From Helicobacteraceae bacterium (GTDB lineage Bacteria; Campylobacterota; Campylobacteria; Campylobacterales; Helicobacteraceae): 51,996 nucleotides of DNA. The stretch is taken from contig CAAGLK010000080.1 of the NCBI GenBank assembly GCA_900770765.1, forward strand, positions 1 to 51,996. The letters run 5' to 3'. The translations under genes and the position numbers were made by a program. Below, one piece after another: positions 9,494-18,280 of the stretch (positions are counted from its first letter, which is position 1; the number at the start of each line of letters is the position of its first letter). The notes under the pieces were generated by a model. It was not told the DNA's origin, searched no databases, and was given only the letters and a program-made list of their open reading frames with translations.

Positions 9494-10489
9494 ATGGAAT
9501 ATTTTATTGAAACACTTATAAAAATCTTGCTTGTAGTGCTTATTTTCTCTGCGTTGGCTGGCTTTGCTACTTATATAGAAAGAAAGGTTTTAGCGTATTT
9601 TCAAAGGCGAAAGGGGCCTACTATTGTGGGACCTTGTGGAATCTTACAGATTCTAGCTGATGGGATTAAGCTATTTACTAAAGAAGATATAGTGCCAAGT
9701 GGTGCAAATAGGCTAATCTTTAGAATCGCGCCTGCTATTACTGCGGCTACGGCGTTTATTGCTATGGCGCCGATTCCATTTTTCCCAGAGTTTGAGCTTT
9801 TTGGGCGGACTATTAAGCCTATTATTGCTGATATTAATGTTGGAATCCTATTTGTGCTTGGCGTCAGTGCGGCGGGGCTTTATGGGCCGCTTTTAGGCGG
9901 TATGAGTGCAAATAGCAAATGGTCGCTTCTAGGTGCGGCTAGGACGGCTGTGCAGCTGCTTAGCTTTGAGGTGATTTCTGGGCTTTCGCTTCTTGCACCT
10001 TTAATTTTAGTTGGCTCTTTATCTTTAATTGATATTAATAATTATCAAAGTGGCGGAATCACAAATTGGCTTATCTTTACGCAGCCTGTGGCGTTTGTGC
10101 TATTTTTAGTCGCTGGATATGCGGAGCTTAATAGAACGCCCTTTGACCTTTTAGAGCATGAAGCAGAAATTGTAGCTGGGTATGCGACTGAGTATTCTGG
10201 TATGCGATGGGGGATGTTTTTTATCGGTGAATATGCAAGTATGATTGCACTATCCTTTGTAGTTTCACTTATATTTTTAGGTGGATTTAATCCGCTGTGG
10301 TTTATCCCTGGAGGCTTAGCAATAATCTTAAAAGTGTGTTTTTTAATCTTTTTATTTATGTGGGCTAGGGCGGCGTTCCCACATATTAGGCCAGACCAGC
10401 TTATGGGAGTGTGCTGGAGGGTGCTATTTCCACTAGCGCTTTTAAATGTGTTTATAACGGGGCTTGTTGTGTTAGGAGGTGCAAATTGA
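9494..10489 (+). CDS. nuoH: NADH-quinone oxidoreductase subunit H
   Basis: This membrane subunit of complex I contacts the quinone site and begins the proton path. The 331 residues are mostly membrane-spanning (about eight segments). Conserved signatures include YIERKVLAYFQRRKGP near residue 25 and the acidic loop ELNRTPFDLLEHEAEIVAGY. It is separated by one base from nuoG, and its TGA overlaps the TTG start of nuoI. Confidence 0.97.
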   Translation: MEYFIETLIKILLVVLIFSALAGFATYIERKVLAYFQRRKGPTIVGPCGILQILADGIKLFTKEDIVPSGANRLIFRIAPAITAATAFIAMAPIPFFPEFELFGRTIKPIIADINVGILFVLGVSAAGLYGPLLGGMSANSKWSLLGAARTAVQLLSFEVISGLSLLAPLILVGSLSLIDINNYQSGGITNWLIFTQPVAFVLFLVAGYAELNRTPFDLLEHEAEIVAGYATEYSGMRWGMFFIGEYASMIALSFVVSLIFLGGFNPLWFIPGGLAIILKVCFLIFLFMWARAAFPHIRPDQLMGVCWRVLFPLALLNVFITGLVVLGGAN

Positions 10490-11241
10490 GCTATGTAAAA
10501 ATTTATGATAAAAAGCCGCCTTTAAGCAATTCTTTAAAATTTATAAAATTTTGGAATCGTGCGCTAAAAGGTGAGCTTTTTGTGGGATTGTGGCTAACTT
10601 TAAGGGAATTTTTATTTGCAAAATCGCACACGCTTCATTATCCGCTAGAAAAGCTACCGCTTAGTCCGCGATATAGGGCTGTGCATGAATTAAAGCGATT
10701 ATTAGAGAGTGGTGCGGAGCGCTGCATTGGCTGTGGGCTGTGTGAGAAAATTTGTGTGGCAAATTGCATTAGGATGGAGACGCATTATGGAGAGGATAAA
10801 CGAAAAAAGGTAAGCGAGTATTCTATAAACTTTGGGCGATGTATTTATTGTGGGCTGTGCGCGGAAGTGTGCCCAGAGTTAGCCATTGTGCATGGTGGGC
10901 GGTATGAAAATGCAAGTGAGCAGAGGGCTTCTTTTGCACTGAAGGCTGATATGCTAACGCCTATTGATAGTGTGCTAAATGGAAGTGATTGCGAGTTTAG
11001 CGGTGTGGGAAGCGTGAGTGTGGATGCGGATAGTCGCATTAAGGCTACTCCTTTGGCATATTTGCAGAAAGCAGAAAGCGGAGCGCAAAATGTGGAATCG
11101 CAAGCAAAATCCACTATGGATAGGGACCCGCTGCATAGCAGTGGGACTTTAGGGGGTCAAGGGGTTGAAAACCCATTGTCGCAAAACGGGAGCTTTGCTT
11201 CTGTTGCGAAGTTAAATGAAAAAGGGGTGAAAAATGCTTGA
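10486..11241 (+). CDS. nuoI: NADH-quinone oxidoreductase subunit I, with repeat-derived tail
   Basis: This subunit carries two [4Fe-4S] clusters and links NuoG to NuoB. The two ferredoxin motifs are CIGCGLCEKICVANC and CIYCGLCAEVCPELA. I choose the TTG start at 10486, overlapping the nuoH TGA, because TTAGGAGG lies at the right distance. The product is 251 residues, longer than the roughly 220 I expect for this family. The extra C-terminal 60-70 residues are low-complexity. They are encoded partly by heptanucleotide repeats (11066-11086) and partly by a palindrome-like segment (about 11171-11213), so the tail looks acquired. The core is intact and the gene should be functional. Confidence 0.94.
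   Translation: MSYVKIYDKKPPLSNSLKFIKFWNRALKGELFVGLWLTLREFLFAKSHTLHYPLEKLPLSPRYRAVHELKRLLESGAERCIGCGLCEKICVANCIRMETHYGEDKRKKVSEYSINFGRCIYCGLCAEVCPELAIVHGGRYENASEQRASFALKADMLTPIDSVLNGSDCEFSGVGSVSVDADSRIKATPLAYLQKAESGAQNVESQAKSTMDRDPLHSSGTLGGQGVENPLSQNGSFASVAKLNEKGVKNA
11066..11086 (+). repeat. Short heptanucleotide array in the nuoI tail
   Basis: Three units (AGAAAGC, AGAAAGC, GGAGCGC) match the RGANNGC family seen in the NuoF-position gene and in gyrA. They are followed by AAAATGTGGAATCG, which also appears repeatedly in the intergenic repeats. Confidence 0.7.
11171..11213. repeat. Palindrome-like element inside nuoI
   Basis: TCGCAAAACGGGAGC is followed after TTT by GCTTCTGTTGCGA. The outer six bases pair perfectly and the inner eight pair 6 of 8. 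Just upstream GGGTTGAAAACCC forms a small hairpin. The element encodes part of the extra NuoI tail (LSQNGSFASVAK). Confidence 0.55.
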
Positions 11242-11773
11242 GGCTATTGCATTTTATACATTTAGCGCATTAACTTTAGCTATGTTTTTAGTCGTTGTTA
11301 CTACAAAAGATATTTTATATGCACTAAGCTCTTTAGCAGCTGGGATGATATTTGTTTCTGCGTTTTTCTTTTTACTTAATGCTGAGTTTTTGGGTGTGGT
11401 GCAAATTGTGGTTTATACAGGGGCTGTTATGGCTTTATATGCCTTTGCTATGATGTTTTTTGATACGCAAAAGCTAGAGAGTGAGAGGGTTGAGAATCCT
11501 AAGCTACTTTTGGGATTAAGCATTATTTCTGCTTTATTGCTAGTTTTAATAGTAGTTTCACCGCTAATTGCAGAAAATCTAAATTCGCTTAATGCTTCTG
11601 TGCCGCTACAAGAGGGCGTGGGAAATACGCAAATGATAGGTTATGTGCTATTTACGAAGTTTTTAATTCCTTTTGAAATAGCCGCTGTTATGCTTTTAAT
11701 TGCTATGATTGCTGGAATCGTGCTTGCAAAAAATGTAAATTTAGATAAAGGAAGCGTCTATGATAGGGCTTAA
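11234..11773 (+). CDS. nuoJ: NADH-quinone oxidoreductase subunit J
   Basis: This membrane subunit of complex I is the ND6 homologue, next to NuoK and NuoA. The 179 residues hold five membrane segments. The conserved third segment (LGVVQIVVYTGAVMALYAFAMMF) contains the pi-bulge region typical of NuoJ. The start ATG overlaps the nuoI stop (ATGCTTGA) and the end overlaps nuoK by 14 bases. Confidence 0.95.
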   Translation: MLEAIAFYTFSALTLAMFLVVVTTKDILYALSSLAAGMIFVSAFFFLLNAEFLGVVQIVVYTGAVMALYAFAMMFFDTQKLESERVENPKLLLGLSIISALLLVLIVVSPLIAENLNSLNASVPLQEGVGNTQMIGYVLFTKFLIPFEIAAVMLLIAMIAGIVLAKNVNLDKGSVYDRA

Positions 11774-12062
11774 TCATTATTTAATAATATCTGCACTTAT
11801 GTTTATAATCGGCTGCTATGGGATGCTAAGGCGTAAGAATCTTTTAATGCTGTTTTTTGCCACTGAGATAATTTTATGCTCTGTTTGTGTGGGATTCGTG
11901 GCTGTGGGGCGGTATCTTGGTGATTTAAATGGGCAGATTTTTTCATTTTTTATTTTAGCTGTGGCGGCTAGTGAAGTGGCTGTGGGAGTTGGGCTATTAA
12001 TTGCTTATTATAAAAAATATCACACGCTTAGCCTTGATAGCTTAAAAAGTATGGAGGGCTAG
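11760..12062 (+). CDS. nuoK: NADH-quinone oxidoreductase subunit K
   Basis: This is the ND4L homologue of complex I, a three-helix membrane subunit of 100 residues. The two membrane-buried glutamates needed for proton transfer in the family are present, in LFFATEIILCS and AVAASEVAVGVGLL. The length is exactly typical. It overlaps nuoJ and is followed two bases later by nuoL. Confidence 0.96.
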   Translation: MIGLNHYLIISALMFIIGCYGMLRRKNLLMLFFATEIILCSVCVGFVAVGRYLGDLNGQIFSFFILAVAASEVAVGVGLLIAYYKKYHTLSLDSLKSMEG

Positions 12063-12064
12063 GG

Positions 12065-13915
12065 ATGGAAAGTATTTTTTATACCGCTCTTTTTGCGCCT
12101 TTAGTTGGGTCTATTTTTGGGATTCCATTTGCTTCTAAAAAGAAATTTTTAGGAGTTGGAATCTTTGCTTCTTTAATGCTTTTTGTGTGCTTTTTTACCT
12201 CTTGTTTGTTATTAATCCACACGCTTCAAGGTGGAATCTTAAAGGTTACACTTATGGATTGGATTGGCGCTGGGGGGCTTTATATTCCTTTTGGATTCTT
12301 AGTTGATAGCGTTAGTGCTACGATGATTTTTGTAGTTAGTCTTGTGTCGCTTTGTGTGCATATTTACTCTATTGGCTATATGAGCCATGATATTAGCTTT
12401 AACCGCTTTTTTGTGTATTTAAGTGCTTTTGTGTTTTCTATGCTTATTTTAGTTTTAAGTGATAATTTCGCTGGGCTATTTATCGGCTGGGAGGGCGTTG
12501 GGCTGTGCTCTTGGATGCTTATTGGATTCTGGTATGAGAGGGATAGTGCGTCTTTTGCGGCAAATGAGGCCTTTATTATGAATAGAGTGGCGGATTTAGG
12601 GATGTTGCTTGGAATCTTTTTAATTTATTGGACTTTTGGAAGTTTGAATTATGAAGAGGTTTTTACAAATATTTATGAAGCACCTAAGGGGGTTTTAGTA
12701 GCTATTGCTATTTTATTATTTGTAGGCGCTATGGGTAAAAGTGCGCAGTTTCCGCTGCATACTTGGCTAGCTGATGCGATGGAGGGGCCAACGCCTGTGT
12801 CGGCGTTAATCCATGCTGCTACTATGGTTACGGCTGGGGCGTATTTGGTTATCCGCTCAAATCCGCTTTATGATTTAGTCCCTGAAGTTAGCTTCTTTGT
12901 TGCATCTCTTGGGGCTTTTGTGGCTGTGTTTGCCGCTACTATGGCGTTGGTTAATAAGGATTTAAAACGCATTATTGCTTACTCTACGCTTTCGCAACTT
13001 GGATATATGTTTGTAGCAGCTGGGCTTGGGGCGTATTGGATAGCGTTATTTCACTTGGCTACGCATGCGTTTTTTAAATCGCTTTTATTCTTGGGCGCTG
13101 GTAATGTAATGCATGCTATGAGTGATAAGCTAGATATTACAAAAATGGGGGCGCTTTATAAGCCACTAAAATACACGGCGATTTTAATGATTTTAGCCTC
13201 TATTGCATTAGCTGGAATCTATCCATTTTCTGGATTCTTTTCAAAAGATAAGATTTTAGAAGCTGCCTTTGGTAGTGGGGCGTTCGTACTGTGGGGTGCG
13301 TTGCTCCTTGGGGCGTTTTTAACTGCATTTTATAGCTTTAGGCTTATTATGCTTGTGTTTTTTGGAGAAAAAAGACATAGCGAGCATCCGCACGAGGCTT
13401 ATAAATTTATGCTTTATGCGATGCTTCCGCTTGGGATTCTAGCTGTTTTTGCTGGGTTTAGCGAGGGAGCGTTTCATAGCTTTATTTTACAAACGCTGCC
13501 TGACTTTAAGCCAGATTTAGATTCTAACACTATTTGGGGCTTAATACTTTTAACTTCTTTTGTAGCTTTAAGTGGAATCTTATTTGCAATTATTAAATAT
13601 CGTAATTTTAGAGAAAAAGAGCAACAAGGATTCTTTTATAGACTACTTAGTAATCAATATTACATTCCGCTTTTATATGAAAAAATCTTTATTAATAATT
13701 ATTTTAAAATCGCAAAATTATCTTGGAGTGTGGATAAGAGTGTAATTGATTTTGTGGTGGATTTAATCGCTAGGAGTTTAAAAAATAGCGGTGAGAATAT
13801 GAGGGTTTTACAAGGTGGAAGCCTTTCAAAAATGCTAAAAATTATGTTCTTTGGCTTTACTTTGCTACTTGTGCTTGTATTTATTTATGTGGGGGGCGTA
13901 TGGACTACATTTTAA
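12065..13915 (+). CDS. nuoL: NADH-quinone oxidoreductase subunit L
   Basis: This is the antiporter-like proton-pumping subunit at the far end of the complex I membrane arm. The 616 residues show the family core: GWEGVGLCSWMLIGFW, AMGKSAQFPLHTWLADAMEGPTP (split here across two helices), HAATMVTAGAYLV and HATHAFFKSLLFLGAG-type segments. A long C-terminal amphipathic helix region follows from about residue 500. It overlaps nuoM by 16 bases. Confidence 0.97.
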   Translation: MESIFYTALFAPLVGSIFGIPFASKKKFLGVGIFASLMLFVCFFTSCLLLIHTLQGGILKVTLMDWIGAGGLYIPFGFLVDSVSATMIFVVSLVSLCVHIYSIGYMSHDISFNRFFVYLSAFVFSMLILVLSDNFAGLFIGWEGVGLCSWMLIGFWYERDSASFAANEAFIMNRVADLGMLLGIFLIYWTFGSLNYEEVFTNIYEAPKGVLVAIAILLFVGAMGKSAQFPLHTWLADAMEGPTPVSALIHAATMVTAGAYLVIRSNPLYDLVPEVSFFVASLGAFVAVFAATMALVNKDLKRIIAYSTLSQLGYMFVAAGLGAYWIALFHLATHAFFKSLLFLGAGNVMHAMSDKLDITKMGALYKPLKYTAILMILASIALAGIYPFSGFFSKDKILEAAFGSGAFVLWGALLLGAFLTAFYSFRLIMLVFFGEKRHSEHPHEAYKFMLYAMLPLGILAVFAGFSEGAFHSFILQTLPDFKPDLDSNTIWGLILLTSFVALSGILFAIIKYRNFREKEQQGFFYRLLSNQYYIPLLYEKIFINNYFKIAKLSWSVDKSVIDFVVDLIARSLKNSGENMRVLQGGSLSKMLKIMFFGFTLLLVLVFIYVGGVWTTF

Positions 13916-15465
13916 GTTTATTAATATTTTTTCCATTGCTTGGGGCTGCTTTTGGGCTTTTAATTAATAATAACTTAAAGGCTTATGCTATTGTTATTAG
14001 CGGAATTGAGTTTGTTTTATGTATTCTTTTGTGGGCGTTGTTTGATAAAAATTTAGATGGATTCCAATTTGTTACCTCTATGCCTTTGATTGCTAATTTT
14101 GGCGTAAGTTATTTGGTGGGCGTGGATGGAATCTCGCTATTTTTAGTAGTTTTGAGTGCTTTTATTAGCTTGATTGGCTTTATTTATTTAAATGAAAAAT
14201 TTGAGATAAAGAAGCTAATTATTTCGCTTTTATGTTTAGAATCCATAATGATTGGCGTATTTTGTGCGCTAGATATGATTGTGTTTTATGTGTTTTGGGA
14301 GTTATCGCTTGTGCCTATGCTTTATATTATCGGTGCTTGGGGTAGTGGGAGTAGGATTTATGCTGCGATTAAATTCTTCTTATACACATTTTTAGGCTCT
14401 ATTATTATGCTTGTTGGAATCTTGTTTTTAGCCTATTATTATTTTGAAGTAAGTGGGATTTGGACTTTTTCACTTTTAGAGTGGTATAGCATAAGCGCGA
14501 TTCCAGCGAATTTGCAAATTTGGCTTTTCTTAGCGTTTTTTGCTGGACTTGCTATTAAAGTACCTATGTTTCCATTTCATACTTGGCTACCTTATGCACA
14601 TGGACAGGCCCCTACAATTGGCTCTATTATCTTAGCGGCGGTTTTGCTAAAAATGGGGACTTATGGCTTTGTTAGATTCTCGCTTCCGCTATTTCCTGAT
14701 GCTAGTATTGCGTTTTTGGAGCCTGTGGCGATTTTATCTTTAATTATGATTGTTTATGGTGCTTTTGTGGCTTTTGCGCAAGATGATATGAAGCAAGTTA
14801 TCGCTTATAGTTCCATTTCGCATATGGGTGTGATTATGATTGGGATTTTTGCGCTAAATTTAGAGGGTGTGGCTGGGTCTGTGTTTTTTATGCTAAGCCA
14901 TGGGGTAATTTCTGGCGGCTTGTTTATGCTTGTGGGATTTATTTATGAGCGGCGACATACGAAAATGATAGCGGAATTTGGCGGAATCGCTAAGGTTATG
15001 CCAAATTATGCGGCGATTTTTGGGATTATGGCTATGGCTTCTGCTGGGCTTCCGCTTACAATGGGCTTTGTCGGTGAGTTTTTATCGCTTCTTGGATTCT
15101 TTGAAATATCGCCTATTATGACTGGAATCGCTGGAGTTAGCATTATCGCTGGGGCGGTTTATATGCTGCATTTATATCGCAGAGTGTTTTTTGGTATGCC
15201 TAGTGGAGAGAATTTGCATTTAGTGGATTTAGATAAAAGGGAGCTTAGTGCGATTTTACCGCTTGTGTTTGTTACCTTGTGGCTTGGTGTGTATCCTAAG
15301 CCTGTTTTAGAGCCTATAAATAAAGGTGTGGAAAATATGCTAAGCATTATGCAAGTAAGGGCGGTTACGCAAGAGGGGCAGAAGTTTTTTAGCGCTAAAT
15401 TTGCAGGCGGAATTGAAGCTACCACAAATGAAAATGTGGAATCTGTAGAGGATTCTAAGGAGTAA
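13900..15465 (+). CDS. nuoM: NADH-quinone oxidoreductase subunit M
   Basis: This is the middle antiporter-like proton-pumping subunit of complex I. The 521 residues include FYVFWELSLVPMLYIIGAWG with the key Glu, the Lys-containing KVPMFPFHTWLPYAHGQAPT helix, and the conserved YSSISHMGVIMIG. It is followed by a two-base gap and nuoN. The short charged C-terminal tail ends in VESVEDSKE. Nothing unusual is seen. Confidence 0.97.
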   Translation: MDYILSLLIFFPLLGAAFGLLINNNLKAYAIVISGIEFVLCILLWALFDKNLDGFQFVTSMPLIANFGVSYLVGVDGISLFLVVLSAFISLIGFIYLNEKFEIKKLIISLLCLESIMIGVFCALDMIVFYVFWELSLVPMLYIIGAWGSGSRIYAAIKFFLYTFLGSIIMLVGILFLAYYYFEVSGIWTFSLLEWYSISAIPANLQIWLFLAFFAGLAIKVPMFPFHTWLPYAHGQAPTIGSIILAAVLLKMGTYGFVRFSLPLFPDASIAFLEPVAILSLIMIVYGAFVAFAQDDMKQVIAYSSISHMGVIMIGIFALNLEGVAGSVFFMLSHGVISGGLFMLVGFIYERRHTKMIAEFGGIAKVMPNYAAIFGIMAMASAGLPLTMGFVGEFLSLLGFFEISPIMTGIAGVSIIAGAVYMLHLYRRVFFGMPSGENLHLVDLDKRELSAILPLVFVTLWLGVYPKPVLEPINKGVENMLSIMQVRAVTQEGQKFFSAKFAGGIEATTNENVESVEDSKE

Positions 15466-15467
15466 AA

Positions 15468-16952
15468 ATGCTAGAGATGATTAATATTTCTTTTGATAGT
15501 TTAAATTTCTTTGCAATTTTTCCTATGATTTTGGTTATTGTGGGAGCTATTGTGATTTTGGGCGTTAATTTATGTTTACAAAACAATAATCGCTCTTTAT
15601 ATGCGACTTTGAGCATTTTATTCTTATTGCTTGATTTAGGTTTTATTTTAGTCTTTGGTATTAATGGGGCTGGGAGGGCGTTTTTTGATTTAATATTAGT
15701 TGATGGATACTCGCTTCTTGGGCAAATAATTATTTTAATTGCTTCCTTGCTATTTATCCCACTTACGCTTAGTTATAATAAATTTGCCGATTTTGAAAAG
15801 GCTGAATATTTTGTTTTATTTTTATTAATGGTCGCTGGATTCCAATTTATGATAAGTAGCGACAATTTAATGGTGATTTTTTTAGGCTTAGAGAGTGCAT
15901 CGCTGGCACTTTATGCGCTAATTGCTATGCATTCTCGTAAAACTTCACTTGAAGCTGCTGTGAAGTATTTTACTATGGGGGCGTTATCGGCTGGATTCTT
16001 TGGCTTTGGCTCTATGCTAATTTATGCGGCAACGGGTCATGTGGATTTAGCTGGAATCCAAGGTGTGTTAGCAGCTAATAATTATCAGCCATCTTATCTT
16101 GTGCTTGGGGCAGTGGTGTTTTTTATAGCCTCTTTAGGATTTAAGGCCTCTTTAGTGCCTTTTCACTCGTGGATGCCAGATGTTTATGAGGGTGCTAATT
16201 CCTTTTTAGCTGGGTTTATGTCAATTGTGCCTAAGGCGGCGGCTTTTATCGTGTCTATTCGTATTTTTAGCTTCTTTTTAGATTTAGTGTGGGTGCATAA
16301 TATTGTTTATGCGATTTTAGTAATTACTATTACGCTTCCAAATTTAGTAGCATTGGTGCAAAAAGATGTTAAAAGAATGCTTGCTTATAGTTCTATTTCA
16401 CACGCTGGGTTTGCCTTTAGTGCGATTTTAGTGGGTGGCATTGATGCTTATAGCTCTTTATTTTTATATTGGATTTTATTTTTATTTACTAATCTTGGAA
16501 TCTTTTCTATGCTGTGGATTTCTCGCACGAAAGAAATGCTATTTGACAAGCGATACGACCATTCTTATGAAAAATTCTCTGGGCTTATTCGCTTATCGCC
16601 TGTGGCGGCGGTGATTATGGCTTTATTTATGTTTTCACTCGCTGGGATTCCACCTTTTTCTGTGTTTTGGGGTAAAGCGTATTTAATGAGTGCGGTTATT
16701 AATAGTGGCTATTTGTTTTTAGCTATTGTTATGGCGATAAACTCGGCAATTGCTGCGTATTATTATCTAAAACTTGTTGTTTATATGTTTTTAAAAGAGC
16801 CGCTTGTGCTAAATGGCGCCATTTATTCGCAAAATGCAACTTTACCGCTTAGGGTTATTATTGGCATAGCTGTTATGTATGTGTGCTTGTCAATGTTTTT
16901 TGTAGATGGGCTTTTATTTGGGATTTATGAATTAGTTGGAAGCAGTATGTAA
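15468..16952 (+). CDS. nuoN: NADH-quinone oxidoreductase subunit N
   Basis: This is the third antiporter-like subunit and the last gene of the nuo operon. It has 494 residues and about 14 membrane segments. Core motifs are present: FLGLESASLALYALIA, FKASLVPFHSWMPDVYEGA and YSSISHAGFAFSAIL. AAGGAGTAAAAATG at 15459-15470 gives a strong ribosome site. A hairpin terminator follows directly after the stop. Confidence 0.97.
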   Translation: MLEMINISFDSLNFFAIFPMILVIVGAIVILGVNLCLQNNNRSLYATLSILFLLLDLGFILVFGINGAGRAFFDLILVDGYSLLGQIIILIASLLFIPLTLSYNKFADFEKAEYFVLFLLMVAGFQFMISSDNLMVIFLGLESASLALYALIAMHSRKTSLEAAVKYFTMGALSAGFFGFGSMLIYAATGHVDLAGIQGVLAANNYQPSYLVLGAVVFFIASLGFKASLVPFHSWMPDVYEGANSFLAGFMSIVPKAAAFIVSIRIFSFFLDLVWVHNIVYAILVITITLPNLVALVQKDVKRMLAYSSISHAGFAFSAILVGGIDAYSSLFLYWILFLFTNLGIFSMLWISRTKEMLFDKRYDHSYEKFSGLIRLSPVAAVIMALFMFSLAGIPPFSVFWGKAYLMSAVINSGYLFLAIVMAINSAIAAYYYLKLVVYMFLKEPLVLNGAIYSQNATLPLRVIIGIAVMYVCLSMFFVDGLLFGIYELVGSSM

Positions 16953-16982
16953 ATAAAGGATTTAAGAATCCTTTATTTTTTT
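16953..16982. terminator. Bidirectional terminator between nuoN and the lipoprotein gene
   Basis: ATAAAGGATT-TAAG-AATCCTTTAT forms a perfect 10-bp stem with a 4-base loop, followed by a run of T. It lies immediately after nuoN and overlaps the stop of the convergent minus-strand gene, so it can serve both directions. The stem contains the paired words GGATT/AATCC. Confidence 0.9.
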
Positions 16983-17524
16983 ATAAAGCCTTTAATAGCT
17001 TCATTTGTGGCGGAATTTATTGCATTTTGTAAAGTTATGGCGATTTCATTATTATCTAGTGTGGCGGATTTACCTATGAAGTTTAGATATTGTCGGTTAT
17101 TATTATGTATGCGTGTTTTACCATAAAATATTTTTGTGCTATTGAAGTTTTTAAATGAATATTGCACTTCAAAGATTAATCCCTTGCTAGAATCTTTCTT
17201 CCAGAATCCATCTGTGGAATCTTGTGTTTTTATGCTTCCATAAACTACATCTAAGCGGTAGTTGTTATGTGTGTTTGCGTTTTTATTTTCTATAAAACAG
17301 CCGCTTTCTTTTAAAGAGTTTTCTATCGCTAGTTTAATTTTATCTTGCGGTATTTTTAAATCATCATAATCGCCTTGTTTAATAAAGCCGACTTCATAAG
17401 CTACAATTGGTGTTTCGCAAGTTTTTAAAACTCTAATATTTGGAAGTGTGTCGTATTTTTGCACACAAGCACTAAGAAGTAATGCGTTAAGTGAGATTCC
17501 GCAAATCTTTAATATTTTTTTCAC
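16973..17524 (-). CDS. Uncharacterised lipoprotein
   Basis: The 183-residue product starts with a type II signal peptide (MKKILKICGISLNALLLSAC). The lipobox LSAC makes Cys20 the likely lipidated residue, so the mature protein is anchored in a membrane. The start is GTG with AAAGGAG seven bases before it. The mature part has no motif I recognise. It ends in an Ala/Lys-rich helix (NAINSATNEAIKGFIKK). It is convergent with nuo and divergent from the next gene, across a spacer with an 18-base direct repeat. It could be an envelope assembly or stress lipoprotein, but nothing in the sequence decides that. Confidence 0.75.
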   Translation of the reverse strand: MKKILKICGISLNALLLSACVQKYDTLPNIRVLKTCETPIVAYEVGFIKQGDYDDLKIPQDKIKLAIENSLKESGCFIENKNANTHNNYRLDVVYGSIKTQDSTDGFWKKDSSKGLIFEVQYSFKNFNSTKIFYGKTRIHNNNRQYLNFIGKSATLDNNEIAITLQNAINSATNEAIKGFIKK

Positions 17525-17532
17525 AATCGCTC

Positions 17533-17601
17533 CTTTTAGTATTGTAAAATTAGATTAATTTTATCACATTTATTGATAATTTGCTTTTAGGATTGTAAAA
17601 T
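17533..17601. repeat. 18-base direct repeat between divergent genes
   Basis: CTTTTAGTATTGTAAAAT (17533-17550) and CTTTTAGGATTGTAAAAT (17584-17601) match at 17 of 18 bases, 51 bases apart. The first copy overlaps, on the other strand, the ribosome site of the lipoprotein gene. The second precedes the PilJ-like gene. They may be operator halves or duplicated promoters. Confidence 0.6.
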
Positions 17602-17629
17602 AACGATTTTTTAAAAGAGGGTTGGAGTC

Positions 17630-18280
17630 GTGTGGTTAGGATATAAAAAAATCATATTTTTACATTTGCTTTTATGCGTTATTTTGGGCATTTTGATTAT
17701 TTTTTTTACAAAAGAGAATCAAAGGATAGCTAATCAGCAAAATATCTCTTTATATTATGTAAATATTTCTGGTAAGCAGCGTATTTTAGCTCAAAGAATC
17801 GTCTATATTTCTCAAATAATTACCACAAATTATATTTTGCAAAGGGATAATACAAATAGCTTTGTAGAGCTTAGAGGTAGCATTAATGAGCTTTTATCAA
17901 TTCATGGAATCTTAAAAAATTTTGTAATAGAGCAAGTTGTAACTGATAAAAAACAATCTACTTTAGATGATGTGTATTTTGGCAGTGGGAATTTAAATTT
18001 TAAAATAGAGGCTTTTTTAGATGGTGCAAATCGCTTGTTTTTTTTAGAAAACGCTCAAGAGGTTTTACAAATAAATCAAATGCTAGTAAAGCAGCTTGAA
18101 GGCGACTTTGGGCTTTTAGCTGGTTTAGAATTAGCCACTTTATCGCAACAAATTTATGGACAAAATTTAGCAAAAATGCAGACAAATTATGCACAATACT
18201 TTTTATATAGCGGAATCTTAATTGTATTTTTGCAAATTTTATTATTATTTTTTTATAAAAATAAGAAAGTAAGTTTGTGA
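17630..18280 (+). CDS. PilJ-type sensor-domain membrane protein
   Basis: The 216-residue protein has an N-terminal membrane helix (about 8-27), a periplasmic helical domain and a second membrane helix near the C-terminus (about 190-208). The periplasmic part begins with NISGKQRILAQRIVYISQII. That sequence is characteristic of the type IV pili methyl-accepting (PilJ/NarX-type) ligand-binding domain. There is no kinase, HAMP or chemotaxis signalling domain behind it, so it is a stand-alone sensor-like module. It starts at GTG 17630 after AAGAGGGTTGGAG. It overlaps the next gene at GTGA, so the two are probably cotranslated. Confidence 0.65.
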   Translation: MWLGYKKIIFLHLLLCVILGILIIFFTKENQRIANQQNISLYYVNISGKQRILAQRIVYISQIITTNYILQRDNTNSFVELRGSINELLSIHGILKNFVIEQVVTDKKQSTLDDVYFGSGNLNFKIEAFLDGANRLFFLENAQEVLQINQMLVKQLEGDFGLLAGLELATLSQQIYGQNLAKMQTNYAQYFLYSGILIVFLQILLLFFYKNKKVSL

